64,000 nucleotides of DNA from Sedimentisphaerales bacterium. GTDB lineage: Bacteria > Planctomycetota > Phycisphaerae > Sedimentisphaerales > Anaerobacaceae. The DNA is taken from NCBI GenBank assembly GCA_016931715.1, contig JAFGEF010000038.1, forward strand, positions 51,924 through 115,923. The letters are read 5' to 3'. Positions 27,050 to 35,818 of the stretch are shown here, piece after piece. The first letter of the stretch is position 1. Each line of letters begins with the position of its first letter. The notes under the pieces were generated by a model that ran no database searches, was not told the DNA's origin, and saw nothing but the letters and a program-made list of their open reading frames with translations. Both the position numbers and the translations under genes were made by a program.

Positions 27050-28012
27050 TCATTCAAAAAGTCGTTGATCAGCCTTATTTTCAGGTGATGTATTTTGAAT
27101 TTCTTCGAGCCATTGGTCAGATTGGGATTTGGTGTATCCGAGGAAAGCTGAATTTGCATCGTGGATTCTAAATGCGCTGTTTGCTCTGCCTTTATTCGTA
27201 TTGGCGTAACAGTAAATACAGCCGTGAGGGCAGGTGTTGTATGTTCCGATATCGTAACTTTCGGTGCAGCCGCATTCCTGTCTTGTGTGCTTTTCCTTGT
27301 AAGTGAATCCTTCGGGGAAAAATAGTTTCTCGATAACGGCACCGTCTATGCAATGGGCTTTTTGCACTTTTTCGTTAATCAGGTAATCGCAGCAGCATGA
27401 ATACAATTTAATTCCATAGCCGGAGGCGATATCGGAAAGTTCGTTCGCAAGAGCTATTTTGAAATCCACATCAGGATATTCAATTTTTACCTGCGTATTT
27501 TTTTCAAGCTCGTCGAAGTTTGCCAGAACTTTTTTATACTCAGTGACAAAACTGATATAACATCGCTCGACAAGTCCATCGAATTCTGCCGCTAATTTCC
27601 TGAATCGCTCGATGAAATATTTTGCATCACAAACGCTCGAAATAATAACCGGGTCAAATCGCCAGTTGATATGAGCAGGGGAATACGTTTTAGCGAGATA
27701 TTTCAGGCTGTCAATCGCAGATTGTTTATCGAGATTACTTTCGAATATTTCAGGCAAGCTTGTTATTGTGTAATTGAAATAAAACTTATAACCTGATTCA
27801 TCGAGTATTTTCAAATTTTCAAGGAACGGTGTGAAATTCTTCGACCAGAATACGAAGCAGCTTACATCCTCCGGTTTGAGCGAGACGATATACTTTTTTC
27901 CGCCGAATGGATTTACAACTCCCGTAAAACCTTCCTTCAGGCGGTTCATAAACCATTGCCCGTAAAACGCGGGAATATCCGTTCTGCGCGATACTGAAAT
28001 AATCTTCTTCAT
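27050..28012 (-). CDS. DUF1848 family protein with radical-SAM-like Cys cluster
   Basis: A 320-residue protein starting MKKIISVSRRTDIPAFYGQW, the DUF1848 signature. TCPHGCIYCYA near residue 255 gives a CxxxCxxC motif of the kind that binds a 4Fe-4S cluster in radical SAM enzymes, placed at the C-terminal side as in this family; further Cys (QECGCTES) and CCCDYL precede it. The reaction is unknown. Its ATG overlaps the POT gene stop as TGATG, so the two are translationally coupled. A REP pair lies 20 nt past its stop. Confidence 0.85.
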   Translation of the reverse strand: MKKIISVSRRTDIPAFYGQWFMNRLKEGFTGVVNPFGGKKYIVSLKPEDVSCFVFWSKNFTPFLENLKILDESGYKFYFNYTITSLPEIFESNLDKQSAIDSLKYLAKTYSPAHINWRFDPVIISSVCDAKYFIERFRKLAAEFDGLVERCYISFVTEYKKVLANFDELEKNTQVKIEYPDVDFKIALANELSDIASGYGIKLYSCCCDYLINEKVQKAHCIDGAVIEKLFFPEGFTYKEKHTRQECGCTESYDIGTYNTCPHGCIYCYANTNKGRANSAFRIHDANSAFLGYTKSQSDQWLEEIQNTSPENKADQRLFE

Positions 28013-29439
28013 CAGTCTGTCGCTTCAGCTTCATCCTGAATATATATCTTGCCTTTATAGAACCGAACCACAATGCAGAATATTATGCCGGTAGCGAGCA
28101 TGAGTATCGTGAAAAACCAATAATAGCTCGGACCTTCGAGTTTTACTGTGCCATCAGGATTTTGAATAAATTTGTTAACAAGCGAGACAAACAGATTACC
28201 TAATGAAACAGATAACAGGTTCAGAGAGGAAATAAATGATTTCATTGATTTAGGCGCTTGAGTATATGCGAACTCCAGAGAAGGAATCGAAATCATAACT
28301 TCTGCGGCGGTCATAAACCAGTATGCAAGCACCTGCCACCAGATGGTCGGCTGCAATCCGTCGTTTATCCATTTCTCAAGCATTGCAGGAATTGCAAATG
28401 ACGGAATTGCAACAAAAAAACCTATCGCGAGTTTCCGAATCGGAGTAAGATGGTAAAATCTGTTAATAATCGGATAAACAATATAGGTAAAGAAAGGGAT
28501 TGTAATAAGAACAAATATGCAGTTAGCCGCCTGCATCTGTGCAGGAAGAATTTCCCACTCGACATGGTGGAGTCCTCCGAGTTTGCTCAGAAGTGAACCA
28601 AAGAACGTCTGGTCTGAAAAATTCCATTTCAGAAAAGTAAGATTCATTTTCTCGGCCTGGTATATCCATTTGGAGGTTGTCTGGTCGAACAACGACCAGA
28701 ACACCGCGATAAAAACAAACATGAAAAAGGATAAACGCAAGATTACTAATATTCCTTCCCTACTGACCAAATCCTTAAAGAATACTTTGCCCTTCGGTGG
28801 AATGTGGACCATTGATTTGCGTCCAAACCAATATATCAATACAGCTACTACCATGAAAATTCCGGGTACACCAAGCGCTATCCTGACGTCCTTATAATGG
28901 TCATACATCCACGGCGATATTGCCATCGAAAAAAAAGCGCCTAAGTTTACCATCCAATAGAATATATTGTATGCTCTCGTAATGAGGTTCTGGTTGGATT
29001 GACCGAACTGGTCGCCGACATTTGCGGAAAGACAAGGCTTTATTACTCCGGCGCCCAGAGATATAAGACCAAGACCGAGCATAGTTCCAAAATAAGTTTG
29101 ATCTAATGTGATTGCAAGGAAACCCAGGCAGTAAACAACTGAAAAAGCGATTATAGTACGGAATTTTCCAAGAAACAGGTCACTTATCAATGAACCTATA
29201 AGGGGCGTGAAATATACACCAGCTTTGAAGTAATGTTTCCATTCCATCGCCTGTTCTTCGGTTAAACTTGCAGGATTGCCTTTCCAGTCTAAAAGGTTCT
29301 TTATTAGAAAAAGCGCTAAAATCGCGTCGAAGGCATAAAATGCATATCGTTCGGCAGCCTCAGCAGCCATGATATATGGCATTGAAGCTGGCATTTTTGC
29401 TGATGGAACAGGAGCGGTAAGATATTCTGTTTTTGCCAT
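28012..29439 (-). CDS. POT/PTR-family proton-dependent oligopeptide transporter
   Basis: An MFS membrane protein of 475 residues. EAAERYAFYAFDAILALFL matches the POT ExxER-type start of helix 1; GSLISDLFLGKFRTI is the MFS loop 2-3 and YNIFYWMVNLGAFFSM the PTR2 signature region. It imports di- and tripeptides or similar compounds with protons. It is co-transcribed with DUF1848 and diverges from the M2 peptidase gene, so peptide uptake next to a peptidase is plausible. Confidence 0.9.
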   Translation of the reverse strand: MAKTEYLTAPVPSAKMPASMPYIMAAEAAERYAFYAFDAILALFLIKNLLDWKGNPASLTEEQAMEWKHYFKAGVYFTPLIGSLISDLFLGKFRTIIAFSVVYCLGFLAITLDQTYFGTMLGLGLISLGAGVIKPCLSANVGDQFGQSNQNLITRAYNIFYWMVNLGAFFSMAISPWMYDHYKDVRIALGVPGIFMVVAVLIYWFGRKSMVHIPPKGKVFFKDLVSREGILVILRLSFFMFVFIAVFWSLFDQTTSKWIYQAEKMNLTFLKWNFSDQTFFGSLLSKLGGLHHVEWEILPAQMQAANCIFVLITIPFFTYIVYPIINRFYHLTPIRKLAIGFFVAIPSFAIPAMLEKWINDGLQPTIWWQVLAYWFMTAAEVMISIPSLEFAYTQAPKSMKSFISSLNLLSVSLGNLFVSLVNKFIQNPDGTVKLEGPSYYWFFTILMLATGIIFCIVVRFYKGKIYIQDEAEATD

Positions 29440-29471
29440 GCTGATTATGCCCTTTCATTATTAATTCTGGC

Positions 29472-29520
29472 GGATTCTTAAATAATATATGCCTTTTCTC
29501 ATTTTTGCAAAACTCTTATT
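29472..29520. repeat. Solo end of the 195-bp MITE-like family
   Basis: This matches the reverse complement of the left end of the element at 60031-60225 over almost 50 bp (ATATGCCTTTTCTCATTTTTGC, then AAACTCTTATT). No second end is found nearby. It lies in the 281-bp divergent gap between POT and M2 genes, which otherwise shows nothing clear. Confidence 0.75.
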
Positions 29521-29720
29521 TATCAGACATTATCAATATTTTTTCCAATATGTTACTATCGTTTCAGGCAGAGTTCAAAGAAGAAATATCCCTGCATAAA
29601 AAAACAAGAACCTCGATTTGCTAAAAACTGCTTGATTTGCGATGCAATAACAGATAATATCTTAAAAATTAAACGGGGCTGGTGAACAAATGGAATATTA
29701 CATTAAAGGAGCCTGAGAAA

Positions 29721-31400
29721 ATGAAAATGTTACTGAAATCATTAATGATATTGGCTGTATGCGCAGCTCTTTCAGGCTGTGCACAAAACGCAAAGGAGAA
29801 AGAATTGCAAACGTTCATTGATAATCATGTCGCAAAAGTCAAGCCGCTCAGCAAGGAAAATAATCTTGCCTATTGGGATGCTGCTATTACGGGCAAAGAA
29901 GAAATCTATGATAAAGTCAGTGAACTTACCCTGAAAATTCGCCGGATTTACAGCAATCCGGAAAATTTTGCTATGCTCAAAGAAGCGAAGGCTTCGGGGC
30001 AGGTACAGAATGATATTTTGGCAAGGCAGCTTGATTTGTTGTATAACGGCTTTCTCGAAAACCAGATAGAGCCGGAGCTGCTCAAACAGATAGTCGAATT
30101 AAGCACCAATATAGAAAAGAATTTCAGCACTTTTCGAGGTGAAATTAATGGTGAAAAAGTTACGGATAACCATATTAAGGAAATCCTGAAGACAGAAAAC
30201 GACTCAGCCAAAAGGCAGCAGGCATGGCTCGCGAGCAAGCAGGTCGGCGGGCAGGTCGCAAGTGACATAATCAAACTGGTCAAGCTGAGAAACCAGGGCG
30301 CTCAAAAGCTCGGCTTCGATAATTACCATACGCTTTCTCTTACAGCCGCAGAACAGGATGTCAACGAGCTTGATGGAATTTTCGATAAATTATACGAGCT
30401 TACCAGCGAGCCTTACAGAAAATTGAAGGCTGAGCTGGATGCAAAACTTGCAGAAGATTTCAATGTTACTGTCGATAATCTTAAGCCGTGGCATTATCAC
30501 GACCCGTTCTTCCAGGAAACACCTCTTGTTTACGACGTCGATTTGGATTCGTATTACAAAGACAATGATGTGGTAAAACTTGCAGAGAAATTTTACGCCG
30601 GGATAGGTTTGCCTGTCGATGACATTCTTGCCAATAGTGACCTGTACGAGCGCGAAGGTAAAAATCCTCATGCGTTCAGTACCGATATTGACAGGGAAGG
30701 TGACGTGCGGATTCTGTGCAACGTGAAAAATAATGAAACCTGGATGGAAACAATGCTGCACGAGCTTGGCCATGCGGGTTACGACAAATACCATGACATG
30801 GAAATGCCTTACCTGCTCAGGCAGCCGGCGCATATATTTACTACGGAAGCTATTGCGATGTTCTTCGGCAGGCTCAGCCGCAATCCGGCATGGATGCAGC
30901 AGATGCTCGGATTAACCGACCGGCAAAGAGATGAAATCGCAACTGTCAGTGACAAATACGCACAGTTGAAACAGTTGATTTTCGCTCGCTGGGCGATGGT
31001 AATGTACAATTTTGAAAAAGAGCTTTACGCTAATCCCGACCAGGACCTGAACAAATTATGGTGGCAGATGGTCGAAAAATACCAGTTCATAAAACCACCG
31101 GCGGGCAGAAACGAGCCTGACTGGGCGGCTAAGATTCATTTTACTATCGCTCCGGCTTATTATCATAACTATATGCTTGGCGAATTGTTTGCCTCACAAC
31201 TGCACAATTATCTTGTTCATAAAGTTCTCAAACTCAAATCCGATGAAGATGTAAGCTATATCGGCCAAAAGAAAGTCGGTGACTTCCTCATAAAGAACGT
31301 TTACAAACCTGGCGCTGAATATAGATGGAATATCCTGATCGAACGTGCGACAGGCGAGCCTTTAACGCCGAAATATTTCGTCGAACAATTTGTAAAATAA
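29721..31400 (+). CDS. M2-family (ACE-like) peptidyl-dipeptidase lipoprotein
   Basis: I start at ATG 29721, 9 nt after AAAGGAG; the track's earlier start adds 13 residues before the signal peptide. The product (559 aa) begins MKMLLKSLMILAVCAALSGC, a lipoprotein signal with the Cys at about residue 20. HELGHAGYDKYHDM is the HExxH site and TTEAIAMFFGR carries the downstream Glu zinc ligand. M2 enzymes release C-terminal dipeptides. The OPT transporter gene starts 13 nt downstream, so the pair may cut and import peptides. Confidence 0.85.
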   Translation: MKMLLKSLMILAVCAALSGCAQNAKEKELQTFIDNHVAKVKPLSKENNLAYWDAAITGKEEIYDKVSELTLKIRRIYSNPENFAMLKEAKASGQVQNDILARQLDLLYNGFLENQIEPELLKQIVELSTNIEKNFSTFRGEINGEKVTDNHIKEILKTENDSAKRQQAWLASKQVGGQVASDIIKLVKLRNQGAQKLGFDNYHTLSLTAAEQDVNELDGIFDKLYELTSEPYRKLKAELDAKLAEDFNVTVDNLKPWHYHDPFFQETPLVYDVDLDSYYKDNDVVKLAEKFYAGIGLPVDDILANSDLYEREGKNPHAFSTDIDREGDVRILCNVKNNETWMETMLHELGHAGYDKYHDMEMPYLLRQPAHIFTTEAIAMFFGRLSRNPAWMQQMLGLTDRQRDEIATVSDKYAQLKQLIFARWAMVMYNFEKELYANPDQDLNKLWWQMVEKYQFIKPPAGRNEPDWAAKIHFTIAPAYYHNYMLGELFASQLHNYLVHKVLKLKSDEDVSYIGQKKVGDFLIKNVYKPGAEYRWNILIERATGEPLTPKYFVEQFVK

Positions 31401-31413
31401 TGCAGGGACAGCC

Positions 31414-33339
31414 ATGAAATCAGAAAAAGATTCGATACCTGAAATCACGATAAAAGCGGTTTTACTGGGCATAGTACTATCGATGATACTGGCCGCGGCG
31501 AATGCTTATCTTGGTTTGTTCGCCGGCATGACAGTTTCAGCATCCATACCGGCGGCGGTTGTTTCAATGGGCGTGCTGAGATTATTTCGCAAAAGCAATA
31601 TCCTCGAAAACAACATAGTCCAGACAGCCGCTTCCGCAGGTGAGTCACTTGCGGCAGGAGTGATTTTCACTATTCCCGCTCTTGTAATCATGGGCTTCTG
31701 GAAAGATTTCAGTTATTTCTGGACGACTGTAATAGCCGCATTCGGAGGTTTGCTCGGTGTGCTTTTTACTATTCCTTTGCGACGCTCTTTAATTGTTGAG
31801 GAAAAACTTCAGTTCCCTGAAGGTATTGCAACCGCAGAAGTGCTCGAAACAGGCCAGAAAGGCGGAAAAGGAATCTGGCATATCGCAAAGGCAGCTATAA
31901 TCGGCGGATTATTTAAAATTGGAGCGGGTTTATTCGGTTTTTGGCCCGGAGCAGTGGAAGGCGCCAAAAGAATCGGCGGCTCAATCGCCTATTTCGGAAC
32001 GGATTTGAGTCCTGCTCTGCTTTCGGTCGGTTATATAGTAGGCTTAAATATTGCTGTACTGATTTTTGTTGGAGGCGCACTTAACTGGTTTATCGCTATT
32101 CCGATTTGTGCGGCTTTGTCCAATGGAACTCAAGACGCAAGCGCTGTCGATCAGGCATATACAATCTGGAAAGAACAAACTCGATACATTGGTGTCGGAG
32201 CAATGCTCGTTGGCGGTTTATGGACAATTTTTCAGATGAGAAAATCCCTTCTAAGCGGTATCACGAGCGGCTTAGCGGCTTACAAGAAATCTGCCGGTGA
32301 TAAGGCTGCAATAGAACGCACGGAAAAAGATATGCCTATGAAATGGATAATAATTCTTATTATAGCTTCCGCCGTTCCCTTATACCTGGTTTATCAGCAT
32401 TTTGTTCGTGATGTAAGTGTGTCACTGCCTATGGCTGTATTAATGCTTGCGGCCGGTTTTATCTTTTCCGCGGTCGCGGGATATATGGCAGGAATCGTAG
32501 GCTCGTCTAATAACCCGATTTCAGGTGTTACTATAGCGACAGTGACAGTATCTTCTTTGTTATTACTGGTATTAATGGGAAAATCTGCAGAGAACGGACC
32601 TTCCGCCGCGATAATTATTGGTTCTGTTGTATGTTGTGCGGCCGCTATAGCCGGTGACAATATGCAGGACCTTAAAACCGGTTATATAGTAGGCGCAACT
32701 CCCTGGAAGCAGCAGGTGATGCAAATTGCAGGAACACTTGCGGGCGCACTTGTCATAGCTCCTGTCCTCATGCTGCTTTTCAAAGCTTATGGATTCGCAG
32801 GCCACTCTGATAACCCTGATGCCTTAGCCGCTCCTCAGGCAAATCTTATGGCTTCGGTTGCTCAGGGAGTTTTTCAGGGAAATATACCCTGGGTCTTTGT
32901 TTTTATCGGTATGGCAGTCGCTATTGTCCTGATAACCTGCGACGTGTTTTTGGAAGCGAGAAAAAGCTCGTTCCGTACACCAGTGCTTGCGGTAGCTATC
33001 GGAATTTATCTGCCATTCGAATTAGCAGTGCCTATTTTTGTCGGAGGAATTATACATCAGTTAGTCAGGAAGCGCGACAAACTCACTGATGGTATAGTCG
33101 AAGAAGTGGAAAGTCCCGCGAAAAACGGACTTTTATTCGCTTCGGGACTTATCACCGGTGAAGCTTTAATGGGAATACTCCTGGCAATACCTATTGTAAT
33201 CCTGAAACAATATGAAATCGACCTGCCGCTAATGAAACATTATGGTAAGACCGTACCATACAGCGGATGGATTGGAGTAATACTGCTGATTGGTGTCGCT
33301 TATTGGCTCTATCGAACTGCCTTAGACAGGAATAAATAA
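31414..33339 (+). CDS. OPT-family oligopeptide transporter
   Basis: A polytopic membrane protein, 641 residues with about 14-16 hydrophobic segments. The start PEITIKAVLLGIVLSMILAAANAYLGLFAGMTVSASIPAAV is the OPT helix 1-2 signature, and IVGSSNNPISGVTIATV and AIAGDNMQDLKTGYIVGA are conserved blocks of the bacterial OPT branch. Prokaryotic OPT proteins take up peptides or metal chelates; which is not decidable here. It probably shares a transcript with the M2 peptidase upstream. Confidence 0.93.
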   Translation: MKSEKDSIPEITIKAVLLGIVLSMILAAANAYLGLFAGMTVSASIPAAVVSMGVLRLFRKSNILENNIVQTAASAGESLAAGVIFTIPALVIMGFWKDFSYFWTTVIAAFGGLLGVLFTIPLRRSLIVEEKLQFPEGIATAEVLETGQKGGKGIWHIAKAAIIGGLFKIGAGLFGFWPGAVEGAKRIGGSIAYFGTDLSPALLSVGYIVGLNIAVLIFVGGALNWFIAIPICAALSNGTQDASAVDQAYTIWKEQTRYIGVGAMLVGGLWTIFQMRKSLLSGITSGLAAYKKSAGDKAAIERTEKDMPMKWIIILIIASAVPLYLVYQHFVRDVSVSLPMAVLMLAAGFIFSAVAGYMAGIVGSSNNPISGVTIATVTVSSLLLLVLMGKSAENGPSAAIIIGSVVCCAAAIAGDNMQDLKTGYIVGATPWKQQVMQIAGTLAGALVIAPVLMLLFKAYGFAGHSDNPDALAAPQANLMASVAQGVFQGNIPWVFVFIGMAVAIVLITCDVFLEARKSSFRTPVLAVAIGIYLPFELAVPIFVGGIIHQLVRKRDKLTDGIVEEVESPAKNGLLFASGLITGEALMGILLAIPIVILKQYEIDLPLMKHYGKTVPYSGWIGVILLIGVAYWLYRTALDRNK

Positions 33340-33383
33340 TAAATGAACAGAAAGTAAATTCCTGAATATTTTCAATCCAATTA

Positions 33384-33920
33384 TCAAGCGCCCTGGTTCG
33401 CGATGAATCCCTTCGAGGGCGCTCCGACATCAGAGGGCGTTCCCGCTATTCGAGCAAGGTAAGATGCGCCGAGTTTTTTAAGATGGTCATTTACATTATC
33501 GAAGTAGTTAAAATGAGCCTGCTCTTCGTCGGTAATAGTTTCAAATAATTTCAGGCTGATACTGTCGCCATTATCACTGCAAATCCGCTGGAACTGGTTA
33601 TAGATAATAATCGTGTCGTCTTCGAGCTTGCTGTCGAACGGGAAGATAGTCTCAATCGGCTGTTCGCGCTCGACCTTATCGGCTTTTTCGGTTGTCGGCT
33701 CGCCGCCAAGTTCTTTAATACGCTCTGCAAACATCTCCGCATGGCGCATCTCGTCAATCGCAATCAGCTTCACATTCGCGGCCAGCTCGCCATAGTCCAT
33801 ATCATCCAGATTGTAATGCTGGTTCATATACTGGTGAATCGCCTGCAGTTCCATTGCGCGTGCCTTGTTCAAAACCTCGATAACCTTTTGTTTTCCGGCT
33901 TGTTTGGTATCCTTTGCCAT
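33384..33920 (-). CDS. Ferritin-like (bacterioferritin-type) diiron protein
   Basis: A four-helix-bundle protein of 178 residues. The iron ligands are visible: E in ARAMELQAIHQY, EMRHAE (ExxH) in helix 2, and DEEQAHF (ExxxH-like) in helix 4, with a further Glu in the long loop region. Such proteins oxidise and store iron or detoxify peroxide; no heme-binding Met could be assigned. GGAAGGAG precedes the ATG. It converges with the OPT gene. Confidence 0.85.
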   Translation of the reverse strand: MAKDTKQAGKQKVIEVLNKARAMELQAIHQYMNQHYNLDDMDYGELAANVKLIAIDEMRHAEMFAERIKELGGEPTTEKADKVEREQPIETIFPFDSKLEDDTIIIYNQFQRICSDNGDSISLKLFETITDEEQAHFNYFDNVNDHLKKLGASYLARIAGTPSDVGAPSKGFIANQGA

Positions 33921-34477
33921 AGTTTTTTCTCCTTCCTTACTTCTTCATTTCATTTGTATTTAATATAAAAATAACCTGATATACTTATACAATCCCTATA
34001 GTCTTACCGCAATCATCCCGAATAATCAAGATATTTTCCCTTAAATAAACGACAGAGAAAGATAATATCGAATCCCGCAAAAGCACAGGGATGCAAAGAA
34101 TTAATTACCCACGTTGTCAATCCTGACTTCGGCAAGCTCAGTCGAGCCGTAAGGCAGGAATCCATTGTCGAGCCACGAGTCACGAGAACAAGTAGGATGC
34201 GAAATTTCGCACCTTTTGCATTCTATATTGCCTTTACAAAACTCAAGCCTGATTTTCAAAACATTTCAACTCGAAATATAAATTTTGGGAGTCTATTTAA
34301 ACACCCGCCATTATAGAAAAAATTTTTACTGACAAATAATCTGGAATATGATAGTTTACTCATATAGATTCTGGGTGAGCAAAATCGAAGTATTATGGTT
34401 AACATTTGGAAAATGAAAATCGAGATAATAAATCTTTCATGATTAGCAACAAAAATATGTTTCAATGAGACCTTATT
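33921..34477. other. Intergenic region with dispersed-repeat remnants
   Basis: 557 bp without a convincing gene. At 34121-34159 TCCTG...CAGGA frames a degenerate repeat (CTTCGGCAAGCTCAGTCGAG) of a kind scattered through many genomes. The right half is AT-rich and leads into the DUF2971 islet. Confidence 0.4.
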
Positions 34478-35233
34478 ATGCACATACCAAAATATCTTTA
34501 TAAATATAGATCGATGCACACAAAAAAAGATAGAGAACATACTTTACGTATTCTCACGCATAACGAAATATATTTTGCTAAATGTACAGAATTTAATGAT
34601 CCGTTTGATTGTAATCTTCATATATCCTGTGAAGGAGATTTTACCACTCATAAGGAAAAACTAAGGAAATTGAATCCAGACTTTTCAGAAGCAAAATTAG
34701 ATATTCAAACTCAGAAAGATCTTCAACAAGAAAATATTAAAAAACGGGAGCGAAAAGTTAATAATGATATTCAGCGTATAACTGAAAACGCTGGTATATT
34801 TAGCATGAGCGTAAAACGTGACAATCTACTTATGTGGTCACATTATGCAGATTACCATCGAGGAATTTGTATAGAATTTAAAACAACCAATAGTAAACTT
34901 TTTGGTTGTGATTTACTGAAAGTTGATTATGTAGTTAATCACCCAAGGTTCACTATATATGATGAAGCGGATTTTGAATTTGTAAAAAAAAGAGTAAGCA
35001 CAAAATCAAAAGATTGGGAATACGAAGAAGAATGGAGAATAATTTTCAGAGAGACAGGTTGCCAGTATTTTCCCTCCGAGGAATTAAATGGTGTAATATT
35101 AGGAGCCTATATATCCAAAAGAAGTAAAGCGATGGTTCTCAAATGTCTTTCTGAAACTAATTGCACAGTCAAATTATATGAAGCACATAAATGCAAAAAC
35201 AGGTTTGGTTTAGATATAATTCCCATAAAGTAA
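34478..35233 (+). CDS. DUF2971 family protein
   Basis: A 251-residue protein. The opening YLYKYRSM, then FNDPFDCN, MWSHYADYHRGICIEF and EYEEEWRII are the recognisable blocks of DUF2971, a family of unknown function often found in variable genomic islands. The gene is clearly more AT-rich than its neighbours, has only a weak ribosome site (GAGACC), and stands between a repeat-bearing gap and a displaced rpoN end, which together suggest horizontal acquisition. Confidence 0.85.
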   Translation: MHIPKYLYKYRSMHTKKDREHTLRILTHNEIYFAKCTEFNDPFDCNLHISCEGDFTTHKEKLRKLNPDFSEAKLDIQTQKDLQQENIKKRERKVNNDIQRITENAGIFSMSVKRDNLLMWSHYADYHRGICIEFKTTNSKLFGCDLLKVDYVVNHPRFTIYDEADFEFVKKRVSTKSKDWEYEEEWRIIFRETGCQYFPSEELNGVILGAYISKRSKAMVLKCLSETNCTVKLYEAHKCKNRFGLDIIPIK

Positions 35234-35275
35234 TCTCTTATTTACAAGTTGTGATGACATATAGATAATATAGTT

Positions 35276-35365
35276 AGTATTTTTTTTCTGAATCTTGCGG
35301 CGGGGATGTTCATTCGTTTTCTGTATTTGGCGACGGTTCTGTGGGCGAGGTTGTCAATGCCGCAG
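35276..35365 (-). pseudogene. Displaced duplicate of the rpoN 3' end
   Basis: About 85 bp match the last codons of rpoN (35821-35905) with nine substitutions and one extra T in a homopolymer. It would encode GIDNLAHRTVAKYRKRMNIP, a diverged RpoN box, then shifts frame at the Lys codons. There is no upstream coding part. Same orientation as rpoN, 540 bp away. Confidence 0.85.
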
Positions 35366-35487
35366 AATATAAGGAGATGTCAGGATTCGCTTGTAAAATT
35401 GTTTGAAAATAACAGTTTAAGCTGATATAATTATAGAAAACCTGAATATATTAAAGAGGTTTATTCGCTATTACAGGAGAAGTAAAT

Positions 35488-35667
35488 ATGGAAACCTTGA
35501 AAAAACAGGCAATCGGTGCTATCTCAAAGCTTCCTGAATCTGCTAATATTGATGATATAATGTATCGGCTTTACGTAATCGATAAAATACAAAAGGGCCG
35601 AGATGCCGTTAAAGAGGGCAAAACCATTTCCATTAAATCATTAAAGAAAGAAATGAAATCATGGTAA
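35488..35667 (+). CDS. Probable orphan antitoxin, 59 aa
   Basis: Too short for the ORF track. METLKKQAIGAISKLPESANIDDIMYRLYVIDKIQKGRDAVKEGKTIS... then KKEMKSW has the layout of small RelB/ParD-like antitoxins (helical N-terminus, then KIQKGxxxxxxGKTIS and a basic tail). ATTACAGGAGAAGTAAAT precedes the ATG. The only overlapping frame downstream is short and ends in a repeat, so no intact toxin is visible. It lies between the two rpoN 3' ends. Confidence 0.65.
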   Translation: METLKKQAIGAISKLPESANIDDIMYRLYVIDKIQKGRDAVKEGKTISIKSLKKEMKSW

Positions 35668-35765
35668 TTATTTATTTTTCAATTATAGAATTTCATAAAA
35701 AATTCGTGTTCATTAGTGGTTTTAATTTACTGTTTATAAATGGATTCCCGTTTTCACGGGAATGA
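35661..35765 (+). pseudogene. Possible truncated toxin frame overlapping the antitoxin stop
   Basis: ATG overlaps the antitoxin stop as ATGGTAA and opens 34 codons (MVIIYFSIIEFHKKF...) that end within a palindromic repeat. The overlap is typical of antitoxin-toxin pairs, but the sequence is not recognised as a toxin. Confidence 0.2.
35744..35763. repeat. ATTCCC-N8-GGGAAT palindrome
   Basis: Has exactly the form of the dRS3-type short repeat known from Neisseria and seen in many genomes. One copy only in the window; it lies between the antitoxin and rpoN. Confidence 0.5.
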
Positions 35766-35818
35766 CAGGGTCGTGGTATTGAATAATCTGTGAAAATCTG
35801 CGTCAATATGTGGTTAAT